Program-made: the position numbers and the translations under genes
In this document: positions 44,945-53,327 of the stretch, in pieces
How positions within the stretch are numbered: position 1 is the stretch's first letter
How the letters are laid out: each line of letters starts with the position of its first letter
The notes under the pieces: generated by a model
Told to the model about the DNA's origin: nothing
Databases searched by the model: none
The model's input: only the letters and a program-made list of their open reading frames with translations
Assembly: GCA_011050675.1 (NCBI GenBank)
Contig: DRFI01000020.1
Location: forward strand, 248,001-312,000
Direction: 5' to 3'
Source: Maribacter sp.
GTDB taxonomy: Bacteria > Bacteroidota > Bacteroidia > Flavobacteriales > Flavobacteriaceae
DNA length: 64,000 nucleotides

Positions 44945-47122
44945 TTATCTATTACCAGGACTATATGTTTCCTCTGCTCTTTTCAAAACATCTTCACGAT
45001 AAAAAGGAACTTCTTTCCAATCGATATTTTTATACTTTTCGATTTGATCATCAAAATGTGGGGAAGTAGGATTTCCACTTTGCCCACCAGCTAATATACT
45101 TTTGGCTTTCACTTTTTCTCCAAATTCCACCACTGCCACAAAACTATTGCCTCGTGTACCATATATTTTCTTTGCATCTTCTGTGGTATAACGAGCTCCA
45201 TAGGCTGCTAATGCCCCCCATCTACCTGAAGCGAACCCAATAGGGATACTTGGCTTGGCATCATCAAAATGTTGTACAATATCTGCTGTTGTACGTTGAT
45301 ACCTATTCACCTCTCCCCATGGCATTTTCCAAGTTCCAAAATCTGCTGTCAGTTCATTTATTACTTCTTCAAAAACTTTTACGGCTTCTTCTGTATGTGT
45401 GCCAAAGTAAATCATGCGCTCCATGTCAGTTATATTTTCTGGATGCTTTGCTCGGTTACCCATAGCTGTACCATAGAAATGTGCCAGAGTCATTGCCACC
45501 TGATGTTCACCTGTTGTATAATCCCAATTTTCTAATACAGAAATTGGTTCGCGTAATTTCGGGTTCTTATCGTCATGAACATTATACGCTTTTACTAAAC
45601 CAGGTATCAACGCCTTAAATGCTGGTAAATAAGAATCATGAGCTAATTGAATTAGACTATCTATTGTATACCCCTTTCTATCTTTCAATAATTCAATAGC
45701 ATGTACACCTCTAAAATTTTCTTGATCTTTTGACATGTAATATGGGTAATCTTCCTTTCTCGGACTGAATTCTAAAGCGGAAGTATAAGGTGTGGAATTA
45801 CAGTTCTGTATCCATCCATTTTCAGGATTCAATACCAAAATATTCTCATCTACATTATGTAACCCTTGCCAATCGGTTTTAGGGTTGCTGCCATCTACCG
45901 GTTCAGCATAATTAAATTGCACGTCGCGCTTTGGCACAAAATTACCATGGAAGTAAGCTATATTTCCCTCTGCATCTGCATAGACGGTGTTGTTACTAGA
46001 ATTAGTACGAATATCCATCATATCGCGAAAGCCTTTGTAGCCATTTTGCTTTGTTCGAATAAATGATTGTTCTAGGGCTTTAACCGGTTCCCACATCATT
46101 GCAGAAGCTGTCCATTGACCATCGGCAATGTGGGTTATAGGACCATGATGTGTTCTGTACGCTGGATACTTTTTTTCTTTTAGTTCATTACCATCTTTGT
46201 ACTTCAAAACTATTTCAGATGATTTTACAGGGCGTAGCTCCTCTCCATATTGGTAGTATAGATTATCCTCATTCTTAACAATTGTTTCCTTAAACTCATC
46301 CATAACATCTGTGTAGGTCGACGTATGCATCCAACCAGTTTTTTCATTGAACCCTTGGTACACAAAAAACTGTCCCCAAGTAACCGCTCCGTAAGCATTC
46401 AACCCTTCTTCCGAAACTACATGAACTTCTCCCCTAAAATAAAATGACGTGTGCGGATTAATCAACAATAACGGATTACCTGATTGCGTTAATTTACCTG
46501 AAATAGCAATTCCATTAGAACCTTGTGGCTCTTCTACTTCCTTCTGTTTCTTTAATTGTAGCTCTTCCATTTCTGGTAATGCCATGTTGCTATCGTAAAA
46601 AGCAGCAATCTTCTTTGTTGAAATTCGCTCTATATCACCACCAATAGACCCTTCGCTAAAATACATTGGCATCCATGATTCAAAGTGCGTTAGCAATTTT
46701 GGTTTAACTTCTGGGTGCGTGTATAAATAGTAATTTATTCCGTCTGCAAAGGCATTGCATAATTCTTTTAGCCAAGCCGGACTCTTCTCATAATTTGCTT
46801 TTGCTTCTTCTTCACTCATGAACAGTTTTGCACGTAAATCGCTATACAGTGCTTCTTCTCCGTCAACTTCTGCCAACCTACCGGTTGCCCAAATATAATT
46901 TTGTTCCACGCGGTTAAAATCATCTTCGCATTGCGCATATAACAATCCAAAGACGGCATCGGCATCGGTTTTACCATAAATATGAGGTACACCAAAATCA
47001 TCCCTAATAATTTCAACATTAGCTGCCTGCGCTTCCCATTTTTCAACTTGTGGGTCTTTTGAGTTTTCAGCCTTACAGCTAATAACCAGTATAAAAGCGA
47101 ATACGTAAATAATCTTGTTCAT
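44945..47122 (-). CDS. Penicillin acylase-family (Ntn-hydrolase) lipoprotein
   Basis: A 725 aa S45-family precursor that self-cleaves to alpha and beta chains. The lipobox LVISC (C16) anchors it. The new N-terminal nucleophile is S202 in EEPQGSNGIAISG, the classic GSN processing site. The C-terminal RTTADIVQHFDD and FASGRWGALAAYG segments fit the family. Substrates in the family include penicillins, acyl-homoserine lactones and other amides; which applies here is unknown. It is preceded by the TPM gene (47 nt) and followed by the PH-domain gene. Confidence 0.9.
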   Translation of the reverse strand: MNKIIYVFAFILVISCKAENSKDPQVEKWEAQAANVEIIRDDFGVPHIYGKTDADAVFGLLYAQCEDDFNRVEQNYIWATGRLAEVDGEEALYSDLRAKLFMSEEEAKANYEKSPAWLKELCNAFADGINYYLYTHPEVKPKLLTHFESWMPMYFSEGSIGGDIERISTKKIAAFYDSNMALPEMEELQLKKQKEVEEPQGSNGIAISGKLTQSGNPLLLINPHTSFYFRGEVHVVSEEGLNAYGAVTWGQFFVYQGFNEKTGWMHTSTYTDVMDEFKETIVKNEDNLYYQYGEELRPVKSSEIVLKYKDGNELKEKKYPAYRTHHGPITHIADGQWTASAMMWEPVKALEQSFIRTKQNGYKGFRDMMDIRTNSSNNTVYADAEGNIAYFHGNFVPKRDVQFNYAEPVDGSNPKTDWQGLHNVDENILVLNPENGWIQNCNSTPYTSALEFSPRKEDYPYYMSKDQENFRGVHAIELLKDRKGYTIDSLIQLAHDSYLPAFKALIPGLVKAYNVHDDKNPKLREPISVLENWDYTTGEHQVAMTLAHFYGTAMGNRAKHPENITDMERMIYFGTHTEEAVKVFEEVINELTADFGTWKMPWGEVNRYQRTTADIVQHFDDAKPSIPIGFASGRWGALAAYGARYTTEDAKKIYGTRGNSFVAVVEFGEKVKAKSILAGGQSGNPTSPHFDDQIEKYKNIDWKEVPFYREDVLKRAEETYSPGNR

Positions 47123-47169
47123 AAATGTTCTATTGTTGATTTATTGAAGGTATATAAATGTAACTGATT

Positions 47170-48216
47170 TTACCAACTTCCACTAGAGCCTCCGCCACCA
47201 GAACTTCCGCCACCGCCAGAAAAAGAGCTTGAGCTACCACCAGAAGAACTGCTACCCGAACTAAATGAATGCGTTCCTGAAGAGGAAAAGGTTTTTCGAT
47301 AGTAGGTTTTATCATTCTTTACCCAAGAAATACTTAAATCTTCTTTACCAGAAATCTTAAGTTTTATAAATGCTATAATTGCGGCAATACCAAAAAAGGG
47401 AAGAAATAACCAAAGTATAAGACTGGGTTCATCAAAAATAAAAGCGGCAGCTTCGGTGTTAGTCGTGTAAATACTGTAGCCTATAATTATAGGAACAACC
47501 ATAAACACCAAACCGAATATACTTGAAAAGGATCCTGCTAAAAGCATAAAAACCCCAGGCAACACCCCTAATTTACCCATGAACACTCCTCTAAAAACTT
47601 CGATAATATTTACATAGCTTTTAAGGAAGAAAAAACCACCTACTCCTATGAATATCGAGAAGAAAATACCGAGAAATATATTCATATATAACATCTCATC
47701 AGAATCTTCGTCGGCAATCTCTTTTTTAAATTCCTCTAGCGCACTGGGGTCGTTTAAAAATTCTATTAGTTGATCAGCGGCTTGATCAATACCATCGTAG
47801 TATTCCGCTTCCTTAAAATTAGGAATCATGGTATTTCTGATAATTCTTGAAGCTACCGCATCGGTTATGTAAGGCTCCAATCCATAGCCTACTTCTATTC
47901 TAACCTCTCTGTCCAGTTCTGAAAATAAAATCAGCAAACCATTATCCTTACCTTCTTGACCAATTCCGTTTTTATTAAAAAGATCATTGGCATAAGTCTC
48001 AATAGTATTAAAACCTAATTCTTCTATTGTAACCACAACTATTTGATTTGTAGTCTTCTCTTCAAAATTTAATAAACGCGTATTTAAATCAAGAACTTGA
48101 TTTGGGCTAAATATGTTTGCGCTATCGGTTACATAATCTCGTAGCTCATAGTACTGTTCTTGAGCATTCGTATAAAACGAAATTAACAGCAGTAATAAAA
48201 AGGTTTTTTTAAGCAT
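47170..48216 (-). CDS. TPM-domain membrane protein (YgcG-like)
   Basis: A 348 aa protein with a signal peptide (KKTFLLLLLISFYTNA), then a TPM domain at about 27-160 (YVTDSANIFSPNQVLDLN, IVVVTIEELGF, GKDNGLLILFSELDREVRIE). Three or more transmembrane segments follow (about 175-300), then a very Ser/Gly-rich tail (about 308-348) with sparse Phe and Trp. TPM proteins in plants and bacteria act in photosystem or membrane-protein maintenance or as phosphatases; their role in Bacteroidota is unknown. The first gene of an operon with the acylase and PH genes. Confidence 0.85.
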   Translation of the reverse strand: MLKKTFLLLLLISFYTNAQEQYYELRDYVTDSANIFSPNQVLDLNTRLLNFEEKTTNQIVVVTIEELGFNTIETYANDLFNKNGIGQEGKDNGLLILFSELDREVRIEVGYGLEPYITDAVASRIIRNTMIPNFKEAEYYDGIDQAADQLIEFLNDPSALEEFKKEIADEDSDEMLYMNIFLGIFFSIFIGVGGFFFLKSYVNIIEVFRGVFMGKLGVLPGVFMLLAGSFSSIFGLVFMVVPIIIGYSIYTTNTEAAAFIFDEPSLILWLFLPFFGIAAIIAFIKLKISGKEDLSISWVKNDKTYYRKTFSSSGTHSFSSGSSSSGGSSSSFSGGGGSSGGGGSSGSW

Positions 48217-48236
48217 ACAATAGAAATCCTGGTACT

Positions 48237-48244
48237 CAAATATA
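48237..48244 (-). promoter_or_regulatory. -7 box upstream of the TPM-acylase-PH operon
   Basis: TATATTTG on the minus strand matches TAnnTTTG exactly and ends 20 nt before the ATG at 48216. No TTG at the proper spacing was found, so it lacks a clear -33 element. Confidence 0.45.
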
Positions 48245-48379
48245 AAAACCTTTATTGATATACTGCTTCTATATCAAAACCTATTCTAGATTCGGTCAAA
48301 TCTTTAGAATTGAAGTAACTTGCAAAAGTTTTGCCATACAAACTGCATTGGCTTGGCCAAACACCAAATAAAATTACCT

Positions 48380-50119
48380 ATGTCCGAAAAAAAAGTAACT
48401 ATTCTAACAGCATTTAAAACCATTATTTGGCCTCGAAGAAAATTGGTTTTTCTAGGCTTATTCCTTATTGTTATTAGTAAAGCTGCAAGTTTTGTTGCAC
48501 CAGTTTCTCTTCGTTATTTTTTAGATGATATTGTTCCCAATAAAGACTACGATTCATTAAAGCTTCTTGTAGCTGTCGTAATTTTCGCATTCTTGGTACA
48601 ATCAGTTATGTCATATCTACTGACTAAGGTTCTTAGTATACAAGCACAGTATATGATTTCTGAACTGCGGTCTCAAGTACAAAAACAAGTTCTTTCGCTT
48701 CCTATTCGTTTTTTTGACAACACTAAATCTGGCTCTCTAGTTTCTAGAATTATGAGTGATGTTGAGGGTGTAAGAAACTTAATAGGTACCGGACTTGTTC
48801 AACTTGTTGGCGGAACTATAACGGCTGTAGTGTCTCTAATTTTGTTATTGAGAATTAGCCCTACAATGACACTCTTAACCTTTGTCCCTCTTATTCTTTT
48901 TGCTGTAATAGCATTGAAGGCTTTTAAAATAATAAGACCTGTTTTTAGAGAACGTGGTAAAATAAATGCTGAAGTAAAAGGTAGACTTACAGAAACTCTT
49001 GGAGGCATTCGTGTAATCAAAGGGTTCAATGCCGAAGCACAGGAAAGTAAAGTTTTTGAAGAAGGGGTGGACAAATTATACCAGAATGTAAAAAAGAGTT
49101 TAACCGCTACGGCTATCATGACCAGTTCTTCAACCTTTCTTTTAGGATTGGCTACAACCGGAATTATGATGGGCTTTGGTGGATATAAAATGATGCAAGG
49201 CGAATTAACTACTGGTCAGTATTTTGAATTTACTTTTCTTCTTGCACTTATGGTAGCGCCTATTGTTCAAATGAGTAACATAGGCAGTCAATTAACGGAA
49301 GCGTTAGCAGGACTTGACCGTACCGAAGAATTAATGAACAAAGTATCTGAAGCCGATGAAAAAGACCGAACAATAACTCTTTCTAATATTAAGGGTGATA
49401 TGGTTTTTAAAGATGTATCCTTCGCCTATGAAGAAGATAAAGATGTTTTGCACAACATAAGCTTTGAAGCCAATTCTGGTGATGTTATTGCTCTTGTTGG
49501 TAGTTCTGGCTCGGGGAAATCTACTATTGCAGGTTTGGCAGCTAGTTTTTTAAATCCGGATTCTGGAGAAATTTCTATTGATGGCATCGACCTTTCTACT
49601 GTAGACCTAACCAGTTTTAGACAGTTTTTAGGTGTTGTTTTACAAGATGATTTCCTTTTTGAAGGTACCATTAGAGAGAACATCCTCTTCCCTAGACCAG
49701 ATGCTTCTGAAGAAGAATTACAAGCTGCAATTAAAGCTGCCTATGTTGATGAATTTACAGATAGGTTTGAAGAAGGACTTAATACTGTTATTGGAGAACG
49801 CGGCGTAAAATTATCTGGAGGTCAACGCCAGCGTATTGCCATAGCAAGAGCGGTATTGGCAAACCCTAGAATATTAATATTAGATGAAGCAACTTCTAAT
49901 TTAGATACCGAAAGTGAAGCATTGATTCAGAAAAGTTTGGCTGAATTGACTAAAGGAAGAACCACTTTTGTAATTGCCCACCGTTTAAGTACTATTAGAA
50001 AAGCTAATCAGATTTTAGTGATTGAAAACGGACGCATTGCCGAACAAGGAACTCACGAAGAACTAATTATTAAAGAAGGTAGATACCATAACTTATTTAC
50101 TTACCAAGCTAGGATATAG
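48380..50119 (+). CDS. ABC exporter, fused transmembrane and ATP-binding domains (MsbA/ABCB-type)
   Basis: A 579 aa half-transporter working as a homodimer or heterodimer. Six transmembrane helices occupy about 20-315. The ATP-binding domain (about 340-579) has Walker A GSSGSGKST, Q-loop VVLQDD, signature LSGGQRQR, Walker B ILILDEATS and H-loop IAHRLST. ATG at 48380 is preferred over a TTG-initiated extension at 48320. It diverges from the TPM operon. Export of lipid or hydrophobic compound is likely but the substrate is unknown; only one such gene is here, so a homodimer is favoured. Confidence 0.92.
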   Translation: MSEKKVTILTAFKTIIWPRRKLVFLGLFLIVISKAASFVAPVSLRYFLDDIVPNKDYDSLKLLVAVVIFAFLVQSVMSYLLTKVLSIQAQYMISELRSQVQKQVLSLPIRFFDNTKSGSLVSRIMSDVEGVRNLIGTGLVQLVGGTITAVVSLILLLRISPTMTLLTFVPLILFAVIALKAFKIIRPVFRERGKINAEVKGRLTETLGGIRVIKGFNAEAQESKVFEEGVDKLYQNVKKSLTATAIMTSSSTFLLGLATTGIMMGFGGYKMMQGELTTGQYFEFTFLLALMVAPIVQMSNIGSQLTEALAGLDRTEELMNKVSEADEKDRTITLSNIKGDMVFKDVSFAYEEDKDVLHNISFEANSGDVIALVGSSGSGKSTIAGLAASFLNPDSGEISIDGIDLSTVDLTSFRQFLGVVLQDDFLFEGTIRENILFPRPDASEEELQAAIKAAYVDEFTDRFEEGLNTVIGERGVKLSGGQRQRIAIARAVLANPRILILDEATSNLDTESEALIQKSLAELTKGRTTFVIAHRLSTIRKANQILVIENGRIAEQGTHEELIIKEGRYHNLFTYQARI

Positions 50120-50213
50120 GTTATCTATTAACAAATGAAAAATAATTGTCGAATGTTTTTTAGCGCTAATTCAAGAGATTGTTTCGTCGCTAAAAAGCTC
50201 CTCGTAATTAAGA

Positions 50214-50546
50214 TTATAGTTCCTCTGGTGCCAGTTCTACTTCTAGCCCGTCCATATCCTCAGTAATATGTAATTGACAGCCTAAACGTGAATTATCTTT
50301 TACATTGAAAGCTTCAGATAACATAGCTTCTTCATCATCACCCATTTCTGGAAGCTCGGTATCTGACAATACATAACATTGACATGAAGCACACATAGCC
50401 ATACCTCCACAAATACCAATTGTACCTTCTGGTGCTAATTCGTAAGAACGAACCACTTCCATAAGATTCATGTTCATATCGGTTGGAGCATCTATCTCGT
50501 GCAACACTCCTTCGCGGTCAGTTATTTTTATCTTGATATCAGTCAT
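50214..50546 (-). CDS. 2Fe-2S ferredoxin, adrenodoxin type
   Basis: A 110 aa electron-carrier protein. Cluster ligands are C46, C52, C55 and C90 with spacing C-x5-C-x2-C-x34-C, the adrenodoxin/Isc type pattern. An extra C57 lies beside the third ligand. It sits 69 nt after the ferredoxin-NADP reductase gene and near NifU-C and Mrp genes, which suggests a Fe-S or redox set. Its partner is probably that reductase. Confidence 0.9.
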   Translation of the reverse strand: MTDIKIKITDREGVLHEIDAPTDMNMNLMEVVRSYELAPEGTIGICGGMAMCASCQCYVLSDTELPEMGDDEEAMLSEAFNVKDNSRLGCQLHITEDMDGLEVELAPEEL

Positions 50547-50615
50547 TAAGTAACAATTTTATAGCCTAAAACGCATTTGTCGTTAGACCGCGCTCAGGAT
50601 GACATTTTATTATAG

Positions 50616-51674
50616 TTATTCTATTGCTTTCACCACGGCTTTTGGTGCTTCCTTTTTAGTACCGTCAAAACCGCTTACACCACCTACGGTTGTGTATTTC
50701 ATCACGTATTTTTTATCTGGATGAATTTTTTGAAAAGCACTTTGGCACATCAATGTTGCTTCGTGGAAGCCACAAAGAATCAACTTCAATTTACCAGGAT
50801 ATGTATTTACATCGCCAATGGCATAAATACCAGGAATGTTTGTTTGGTAGTCGAACGTATCTACTTTGATCGCATTCTTTTCAATTTCTAATCCCCAATC
50901 GCCAATCGGACCTAGTTTTGGAGAGAGTCCAAATAGGGGTATAAAATTATCCACCTCTAAAATTAGCTCTTCTTTAGCATCAGATATCTTTCTGATTAAA
51001 ACAGATTCTAATTGAGTATCTCCATTTAAAGCAATTATCTCTGCTGGTGTGATTAAGTTTAATCTTCCTTTATCCTTTAATTCTTGAACTTTTTCTACAG
51101 AATCCAAAGCACCTCTAAATTCATTTCTTCTATGCACCAAGGTAACTTGCGATGCTATGTCTGCCAAGAAAATACTCCAATCTAAAGCAGAATCACCACC
51201 ACCTGCAATAATCACTTTTTTATCGCGATACACTTCAGGATCTTTAATCATGTAGGCAACACCGTTATCTTCAAATTTAGATAAATTGTCCAGCAATGGT
51301 TTTCTAGGCTCAAAACTCCCCAACCCCCCCGCAATAGCAACTATTGGCGCATGATGTTCCGCTCCTTTATTGGTGGTTACTACAAATGTACCGTCTTCTA
51401 ATTTTTTGATTGTTTCAGCGCGTTCGCCTAAGGTAAATCCAGGTTGAAAAGATTTAATCTGTTCCATTAAATTATCTACCAAATCACCCGCCAATACCTC
51501 TGGAAAACCAGGTATATCATAAATTGGCTTTTTAGGATAGATTTCTGAACATTGCCCGCCTGCCTGTGGCAAAGCATCAATTAAATGGCATTTAAGTTTT
51601 AGGAGTCCGGCTTCAAAAACGGCAAAAAGACCCGTAGGTCCTGCGCCAATTATCAATATATCGGTCTTAATCAT
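50616..51674 (-). CDS. Type 2 ferredoxin-NADP+ reductase (thioredoxin reductase-like)
   Basis: A 352 aa FAD/NAD(P)H enzyme. The N-terminal FAD site is ILIIGAGPTGLFAVFEAG (5-22). An IPGF segment and the NADPH site (IIAGGGDSALDWSIFL) follow. GIYAIGDVNTYPG is the second FAD motif. It lacks the CxxC of true thioredoxin reductases, which matches the Bacteroidota/Firmicutes ferredoxin reductase class. It probably reduces the 2Fe-2S ferredoxin encoded 69 nt downstream. The nifU-like gene ends 72 nt upstream. Confidence 0.9.
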   Translation of the reverse strand: MIKTDILIIGAGPTGLFAVFEAGLLKLKCHLIDALPQAGGQCSEIYPKKPIYDIPGFPEVLAGDLVDNLMEQIKSFQPGFTLGERAETIKKLEDGTFVVTTNKGAEHHAPIVAIAGGLGSFEPRKPLLDNLSKFEDNGVAYMIKDPEVYRDKKVIIAGGGDSALDWSIFLADIASQVTLVHRRNEFRGALDSVEKVQELKDKGRLNLITPAEIIALNGDTQLESVLIRKISDAKEELILEVDNFIPLFGLSPKLGPIGDWGLEIEKNAIKVDTFDYQTNIPGIYAIGDVNTYPGKLKLILCGFHEATLMCQSAFQKIHPDKKYVMKYTTVGGVSGFDGTKKEAPKAVVKAIE

Positions 51675-51699
51675 TAAAGAAATTATTTATAATACTCTT

Positions 51700-51707
51700 C
51701 AAAATTA
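51700..51707 (-). promoter_or_regulatory. Candidate -7 box for the ferredoxin reductase gene
   Basis: TAATTTTG on the minus strand matches TAnnTTTG exactly, 25 nt before the ATG at 51674. No TTG in the correct position was found. Confidence 0.35.
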
Positions 51708-51746
51708 TCAATCTAAAGTTTTGTAAATCATGATAATTATCAGAAT

Positions 51747-51989
51747 CTAAGCTTCTATATTAATTACTTCTTGTATCTGAGGAGCATATTTTTTTATGGT
51801 CATTTCCACACCACTTTTCAGGGTCATTTGATTTACACTACAACCAACACACGCTCCTTCTAACCTAACTTTTACAGAAGATTCATTATCAATAGATATC
51901 AACGTAATATCACCACCATCACTTTGTAAAAAAGGTCTGATTTCATCTAATGCTTTTTCAACATTCAATTTTAATTCTGCTGATGTCAT
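51747..51989 (-). CDS. NifU C-terminal domain (Nfu-type Fe-S scaffold) protein
   Basis: An 80 aa protein composed only of the NifU C-terminal domain. The Fe-S binding pair is in GACVGCSVNQMT (CxxC). It carries or delivers Fe-S clusters in the cytoplasm. It begins 2 nt after the mrp stop, so the two are co-transcribed, in line with Mrp/NBP35 being another Fe-S carrier family. Confidence 0.92.
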   Translation of the reverse strand: MTSAELKLNVEKALDEIRPFLQSDGGDITLISIDNESSVKVRLEGACVGCSVNQMTLKSGVEMTIKKYAPQIQEVINIEA

Positions 51990-51991
51990 AT

Positions 51992-53134
51992 CTATTTTTT
52001 ATTAACTGGCGAGCAACCCGCCATTGTCGTAATCTTTATAGCCTCTGTAGGTGGCATTGTCTTATTTCTAGCAACAACCTCACTTACAACCTTTTTTGTC
52101 AATTCTTCAAATGCTTTCTCTACTGGAGTCCCTTCTTGCAAGGCTGCCGGTCTACCAGCATCGCCCGCTTCGCGAATACTTTGCACTAATGGCATTTCAC
52201 CAAGGAAAGGTACTTGTAAATCTTCTGCAAGATGCTTGGCTCCTTCTTTACCGAAAATATAATATTTATTCTCTGGTAACTCTGCAGGTGTAAAGTAGGC
52301 CATATTCTCTACAATTCCCAATACTGGTACGTTTATAGAGTCTTGCTGAAACATTGCCACCCCTTTTCTAGCATCTGCCAAGGCAACTTCTTGAGGTGTA
52401 CTAACTACAACCGCTCCCGTAATCGGTAAAGACTGCATGATACTTAAATGAATATCTCCAGTACCCGGTGGTAAATCAATTAGCATGAAATCCAAATCTC
52501 CCCAGTGTGCATCAAAAATCATTTGATTCAATGCCTTAGATGCCATTGGTCCTCTCCATATTACCGCTTGATCTCTTTGTGTAAAAAAGCCTATTGATAA
52601 TAATTTAACACCATAACTCTCCACTGGTTTCATTTTAGATTTTCCATCTATATTCACCGCAAGTGGTTTGTCATTTGCCACATCGAACATTATTGGCATT
52701 GACGGACCATAAATATCAGCATCTAAAAGACCTACTTTAAAGCCCATTTTAGCCAAAGTCACTGCTAGGTTAGCGGTAACTGTAGATTTACCTACCCCTC
52801 CTTTACCAGAAGCAACAGCAATAATATTGGTAATACCAGGAATTGGTTTTCCCTTTATTTCGTTAGCCTTTGGTTTTGCAGCTGGTGCATCAACCTTAAC
52901 GTTTATTTTAATTTTTGCTTTTTCGTAGACCTCTTTATGTATGATTTTTAAAATCTCAACCTCGGTCTTTTTACGTGCCTGTAAACTTGGATTTGTAATG
53001 GTAATATCTATCTCTACCTCATCACCAAAAATCTGAATATTGGTAACAGCTCCGCTTTCTACCATGTTCTGACCTTCCCCAGGAACCGTAATGTGTTCCA
53101 AAGCTTTTAAGATGTCCTTTTTATCTATGTTCAT
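51992..53134 (-). CDS. mrp: Mrp/ApbC/NBP35-family P-loop ATPase
   Basis: A 380 aa Fe-S carrier-type ATPase. An N-terminal MIP18/DUF59 domain (about 1-80) leads to the deviant Walker A GKGGVGKST (110-118), DADIYGPSMP (138-147), and IDLPPGTGD (219-227). The CxxC that bridges a cluster in characterised homologues is absent: the matching region is YFTPAELPENKYYIFG (280-295). The only cysteine in the protein is C374 in a GCSP tail. Other cluster ligands or a non-cluster role are possible. The neighbour nifU-like gene is 2 nt away. Confidence 0.9.
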   Translation of the reverse strand: MNIDKKDILKALEHITVPGEGQNMVESGAVTNIQIFGDEVEIDITITNPSLQARKKTEVEILKIIHKEVYEKAKIKINVKVDAPAAKPKANEIKGKPIPGITNIIAVASGKGGVGKSTVTANLAVTLAKMGFKVGLLDADIYGPSMPIMFDVANDKPLAVNIDGKSKMKPVESYGVKLLSIGFFTQRDQAVIWRGPMASKALNQMIFDAHWGDLDFMLIDLPPGTGDIHLSIMQSLPITGAVVVSTPQEVALADARKGVAMFQQDSINVPVLGIVENMAYFTPAELPENKYYIFGKEGAKHLAEDLQVPFLGEMPLVQSIREAGDAGRPAALQEGTPVEKAFEELTKKVVSEVVARNKTMPPTEAIKITTMAGCSPVNKK

Positions 53135-53156
53135 TATATAAATTCATTCTAAACAA

Positions 53157-53164
53157 CAAAGATA
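53157..53164 (-). promoter_or_regulatory. -7 box upstream of mrp
   Basis: TATCTTTG on the minus strand matches TAnnTTTG exactly and ends 22 nt before the ATG at 53134. A proper -33 TTG was not seen. Confidence 0.45.
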
Positions 53165-53327
53165 ATCCTTAGTTGTTAGATTAGGAAACTAGCGTATTGA
53201 AAATGAATATGCCATTATAAACAGAACCTCTTGTTATTATATGTTCATTTCTTGATTATTTATGATTTTGAGGTCAAAAGAAACTTCCTAAAAACCGTAA
53301 ATTAGAATCTTCTTTAAAATTTAACCA

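Noticed and set aside
47130-47315. Ala/Val-rich open frame over the end of the TPM gene
   Set aside because: It is an off-frame reading of the Ser/Gly-rich repetitive tail of the TPM protein.
50157-50196. Inverted repeat TTTTTAGCG/CGCTAAAAA between the ABC exporter and ferredoxin genes
   Set aside because: The stem has a 22 nt loop, and the T run is on the 5' side for both strands, so it does not look like an intrinsic terminator for either gene.
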